Shown: in pieces, positions 6,462-8,863 of the stretch
Layout: every line of letters begins with the position of its first letter
Position numbering within the stretch: position 1 is the first letter of the stretch
DNA from: an uncultured Sutterella sp.
GTDB lineage: Bacteria > Pseudomonadota > Gammaproteobacteria > Burkholderiales > Burkholderiaceae_F
Reading direction: 5' to 3'
NCBI GenBank assembly: GCA_900538905.1
Contig: UPZS01000055.1
Coordinates: 1-8,863, forward strand
Length of the DNA: 8,863 bases
Program-made: the position numbers and the translations under genes
Notes under the pieces: model-generated
What the model was told of the DNA's origin: nothing
Databases searched by the model: none
What the model saw: the letters and a program-made list of their open reading frames with translations, nothing else

Positions 6462-8180
6462 TCAGTAGACCGGAAAGTCTCCCTTTTCAACGAGCGAATA
6501 GGCTTTCTTCAAAGCTTCTCGAGCCTTGATGGGATCGCGCTTGAGCGCATCGCCATCGGGTGCCCACAGGTAGCAACGCCCCATGTCCTGATAGACGGCA
6601 GCCAAATCTTTGGGGTCGGTTGTTTCAAGAATGCCCGAGAGTGTGCGTTGGTACCACTTCACGGCTTCCGAGCAGTTGATACCAAAGAGCGACGCGTCGA
6701 TGAACCCGTTGGCAATGCTTTGTGCGGCACTCGGCTTTTTACGGGGATCATCGCCGTCGGCGGCAATAAAGCGGATGCCGGAGATTTCTTGGTAGGCCTT
6801 TTCAAGCTGGGCGGCGAGATCTCCCTGTGAAACCTTACCGCTTTGAGCCTGATGTTTGGCGATGCGATAAGCGATCTCCATGCTTTCCTTGGCGCTGGAA
6901 GCATGATCGAACTTGTCTTGATAGTACTCGACGATACGATTTTCCTGGCCTGTGGCTTTGGCAAATTTCTCGAGCTGATAGAGCTCAAAACTCATGCCCA
7001 GATCACCGATCGGATAAAAGAAGTTCTTAGCAAGGAAACGGTAGGTGTCAAGCGTGTCTTGAGCTGAGACATTGCCCTTGGCGTCGTGAAAGAGACTGTC
7101 GGCGAGTTTAAAGAGCAGGTTTTCTCCCGTATAACCCAATTTGCTTGCCTTTTGAAAGGCTTCGATGGCTTTGTGATAGTCGTCCGTGGAGAGATAAACG
7201 GAGGCCATGGCCGCTTCGGCCCAGCCGTCTTTGTTGAATTCGTTTTTGACGACGCTCTCAAGCACTGCCGCATCCATGGCACCGGCGATCTTCGCAGGAT
7301 CAATGCGGTAGGCGAGCATTTTCTCAAAAAGCGTTTTTTGCACGGACTTGTCGTTGACTTCCAGGGCAATTTTGCAAAGCGTGGTGTAGTCCGAGTCGAG
7401 TGTGCGTTCATCGGCCGACTCAATGGCGGACTTCACAATGGCGGCAAACTGTTCGTGCGTGAGCTTGAGTTTGTCTTGCGTGAGCGCTCGCGCAATATCG
7501 AGTGAGGAATGCGTGGGCTTGCCGTTGAGTTTCTTTTCAACGGCCTCGTAGTTGCCTTCGCCCAGGCGTGAGTAGAAGAGTTTTAAGGAGTCAAAGTCCT
7601 TCTTTTGCAGGCAATTGTCGATAATTTCGTCGATTTCTTCTGCAGGAAGACTGCTTTTGCCGTTTTTTTCGGTTTTAAGAAAGGCATACAGTCCAGCAAA
7701 GCCGGGATGCCCGGCTTTGTAGTTATCAAAAACCCATTGCCGATAAAGTTTGAGACTTTCGCTTTCGCTCAGGCCTGCCATGTTTTTCTTTTCACCATAG
7801 AGCCAGGAGGCAAAAAGAAAATTGATTTTGGTAACCGGATAAATGTCGGCGTCCGTCAGATGTTTGAACACCGGAGCGATAAGCTCATGGGGCAGGTGCA
7901 TCGACCATTCCATGAACCAGCGATAAGTGGAAGGATTTTTAGCGATGTCTTTCGCGTACAGACGACAGGCTTCAATATGTTTGTCGCGATCAATCAAGCG
8001 CATTTTGAGCTGAGGCAAGTTTCCTTGACGGCAGACATAAGCAGCTGCAGCCTGATCACCTTTGAGAGCTTGTTCGAATTTGGCCTGCATTTCAGCAAGT
8101 TTGTCGCTGTAGGCGGAGGCATTGGCAAATGAAGAGAAGAGGCCCAGACTTAAAAGGGCAAGGCAGTTTTTTTTGAACAT
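6462..8180 (-). CDS. Truncated secreted TPR/Sel1-repeat protein (5' part of IS-broken gene)
   Basis: The ATG at 8180 opens a 572-residue protein with a clear signal peptide: MFKKN, a hydrophobic run LALLSLGLFSSF, then a likely cleavage after FANA (residue 21) or ASA (23). It is therefore exported, probably to the periplasm. A TTG 18 bases further upstream would spoil the signal peptide. The mature part is helical, with a TPR-like unit at about 319-349 (ASVYLSTDDYHKAIEAFQKA) and a Sel1-like stretch near 527-560 (MGRCYLWAPDGDALKRDP). I do not recognise a specific family or function. The frame ends at TGA (6462-6464), which belongs to the IS terminus and not to the gene. The native protein continues at 3560 on the other side of the IS as RGEMPHPARL and ends at 3006, 756 residues in all. 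The truncated product lacks the last 184 residues, including both clearest Sel1 repeats. The gene stands alone between two terminators. Confidence 0.85.
   Translation of the reverse strand: MFKKNCLALLSLGLFSSFANASAYSDKLAEMQAKFEQALKGDQAAAAYVCRQGNLPQLKMRLIDRDKHIEACRLYAKDIAKNPSTYRWFMEWSMHLPHELIAPVFKHLTDADIYPVTKINFLFASWLYGEKKNMAGLSESESLKLYRQWVFDNYKAGHPGFAGLYAFLKTEKNGKSSLPAEEIDEIIDNCLQKKDFDSLKLFYSRLGEGNYEAVEKKLNGKPTHSSLDIARALTQDKLKLTHEQFAAIVKSAIESADERTLDSDYTTLCKIALEVNDKSVQKTLFEKMLAYRIDPAKIAGAMDAAVLESVVKNEFNKDGWAEAAMASVYLSTDDYHKAIEAFQKASKLGYTGENLLFKLADSLFHDAKGNVSAQDTLDTYRFLAKNFFYPIGDLGMSFELYQLEKFAKATGQENRIVEYYQDKFDHASSAKESMEIAYRIAKHQAQSGKVSQGDLAAQLEKAYQEISGIRFIAADGDDPRKKPSAAQSIANGFIDASLFGINCSEAVKWYQRTLSGILETTDPKDLAAVYQDMGRCYLWAPDGDALKRDPIKAREALKKAYSLVEKGDFPVY
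6465..6470. repeat. Target-site duplication GTAGAC (right copy)
   Basis: This is an exact direct repeat of 3561-3566, lying immediately after the terminal TTCA of the IS. It marks the right edge of the insertion. On the minus strand it encodes the last two residues, Val-Tyr, of the truncated upstream fragment. Confidence 0.88.
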
Positions 8181-8289
8181 TGTTTTACTCTTATGCAACT
8201 CAGCGCGTTGTATGCACTGACACAGCCGCTGATTTTGGCAAGCGAATGTGTGTCACAGCTTAAAGGGAAACGTGATGACGATAAAAAGC

Positions 8290-8325
8290 AAAAGGCGCTT
8301 CCGACAGATGCCGGAGGCGCCTTTT
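8290..8325. terminator. Intrinsic terminator after the aldehyde dehydrogenase gene
   Basis: A 14-bp stem (8290-8303 with 8312-8325, one G-T wobble in the + strand reading) closes an 8-nt loop and has an A-run on one side and T-run on the other. It lies about 27 bp beyond the stop of the minus-strand aldehyde dehydrogenase. Read on that strand it ends in a T-rich stretch, so it should end that transcript. It separates that gene from the TPR gene starting at 8180, which must then have its own promoter in about 8181-8289. Confidence 0.88.
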
Positions 8326-8351
8326 TTGGGTGAATCAATTTTGCTCAGAGA

Positions 8352-8863
8352 TCAGCAGCGGTCAAAGACAGCTTTTAGCTGCGTAAATTCCATCAATCCG
8401 TAACGACCGCCTTCGCGGCCGATGCCGCTTTGTTTATAGCCGCCGAGAGGTGCCGTGACATCGCGAGGCGCCCCATTGACATAGACGTTGCCGCTTTTGA
8501 GTCTGGAGGCAACATCAAGCGCAAGTGATCGTTCTCCGTAAACGGCCGCACTCAGGCCGTAAACCGTGTCGTTGGCAATGGCGACGGCTTCATCGAGACT
8601 TCGATACGTGATCACGCATAAGACAGGCCCAAAAATTTCTTCACGTGCAATACGCATATCGTTGGTAACACCCGTAAAAATAGTCGGCTTGATGTAGTAG
8701 CCGCTGCCGGCTTCAGGAGCGGCTCCGCCGCAAAGCAATTCGGCTCCTTCTTTTTGACCCAGTTCGATATAGGCGAGAACTTTTTCGTACTGAGCCCGAC
8801 TTGCCATAGGTCCGATTTTGGTATTCGGATTCATCGGATCACCAACGGCGAGTTCGGATACGC
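8352..8863 (-). CDS. NAD(P)-dependent aldehyde dehydrogenase, C-terminal part
   Basis: This is the last 169 or so codons of an aldehyde dehydrogenase, which oxidises an aldehyde to the acid with NAD(P)+. The frame is open to the window edge: VSELAVGDPMNPNTKIGPM reads through the edge-proximal ATG, matching the family motif VGDPxxPxTxIGP, so that ATG is internal and not a start. Family landmarks follow in order: the cofactor-ribose glutamate in REEIFGPVLCV, then ANDTVYGLSAAVYG, SGNVYVNG, and APLGGYKQSGIGREGGRYGL near the C-terminus. The catalytic cysteine and the N-terminal cofactor domain lie outside the window, so substrate class cannot be assigned. It ends at TGA (8352-8354) before a strong hairpin terminator. 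Confidence 0.94.
   Translation of the reverse strand, partial: VSELAVGDPMNPNTKIGPMASRAQYEKVLAYIELGQKEGAELLCGGAAPEAGSGYYIKPTIFTGVTNDMRIAREEIFGPVLCVITYRSLDEAVAIANDTVYGLSAAVYGERSLALDVASRLKSGNVYVNGAPRDVTAPLGGYKQSGIGREGGRYGLMEFTQLKAVFDRC

Larger units (their letters stand above)
3567..6464 (+). mobile_element. IS21-family insertion sequence, 2898 bp
   Basis: The element carries istA and istB in the order and orientation usual for IS21 elements, and it is bounded by a 6-bp direct repeat, GTAGAC. The ends start TGA and finish TCA. The outermost 33 bases of the left end and the reverse complement of the right end agree at 23 of 33 positions, and at 16 of 18 in the inner part (ATTCGCACGATG versus ATTCGGACGATG, then TTCTC). 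Several further copies of a motif like CTCAAACATTCGGACACC lie inside each end, a known feature of this family, where they act as transposase-binding sites. The size is at the upper end for the family. The boundaries are supported by the duplication and by restoration of the host reading frame when the element is removed. istB carries a frameshift, so autonomous transposition is uncertain. Confidence 0.92.

Noticed and set aside
7605..8132. 175-residue open frame on the + strand opposite the TPR gene
   Set aside because: It is antisense to the signal-peptide-bearing TPR gene and has no recognisable domain.
8181..8289. Promoter for the TPR gene, including a CRP-like TGTGACACACA on the minus strand
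   Set aside because: A promoter must exist here, but I could not find a -35/-10 pair with proper spacing, and the CRP-like half-site has no second half.

Overview
The window looks like the chromosome of a betaproteobacterium. The evidence is a hom-thrC threonine operon with no thrB between or after the two genes, moderate-to-high GC, and secreted Sel1/TPR-type proteins. Sutterellaceae (Sutterella/Parasutterella-like) would fit, but that is an inference from style and no marker gene proves it.

Layout. At 1-51 there is a hairpin with a T-run, probably the terminator of an upstream gene outside the window. On the + strand, 160-2933 carries homoserine dehydrogenase (hom) and threonine synthase (thrC), 14 bp apart with good Shine-Dalgarno sites. 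Together they supply two of the three steps from aspartate semialdehyde to threonine. A strong bidirectional terminator at 2955-2992 separates thrC from a convergent minus-strand gene.

The minus-strand gene is the main event. It is one long gene for an exported TPR/Sel1-repeat protein of unknown function (start 8180, stop 3006), and an IS21-family insertion sequence has cut it in two. The element spans 3567-6464 (2898 bp). It begins TGA and ends TCA, carries related repeats at both ends, and is flanked by a perfect 6-bp target duplication GTAGAC (3561-3566 and 6465-6470). Removing the element and one GTAGAC copy rejoins the halves in frame as a 756-residue protein. At the junction the last three bases of the IS supply the premature stop.

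Inside the IS, istA (3717-5309) looks intact with a DDE triad. istB (5320-6109) is split by a +1 shift at a run of seven A residues, so it is either dead or expressed by slippage. The istA Shine-Dalgarno lies inside a perfect 8-bp hairpin directly before the ATG, a plausible brake on transposase translation. About 350 bp at the right end of the IS has no convincing gene.

At the right edge, 8352-8863 is the C-terminal part of an aldehyde dehydrogenase on the minus strand, followed by its own strong terminator (8290-8325). I see no tRNA, rRNA, CRISPR array or prophage. The unusual content is the mobile element and the gene it broke; I did not find evidence for a wholly new system.
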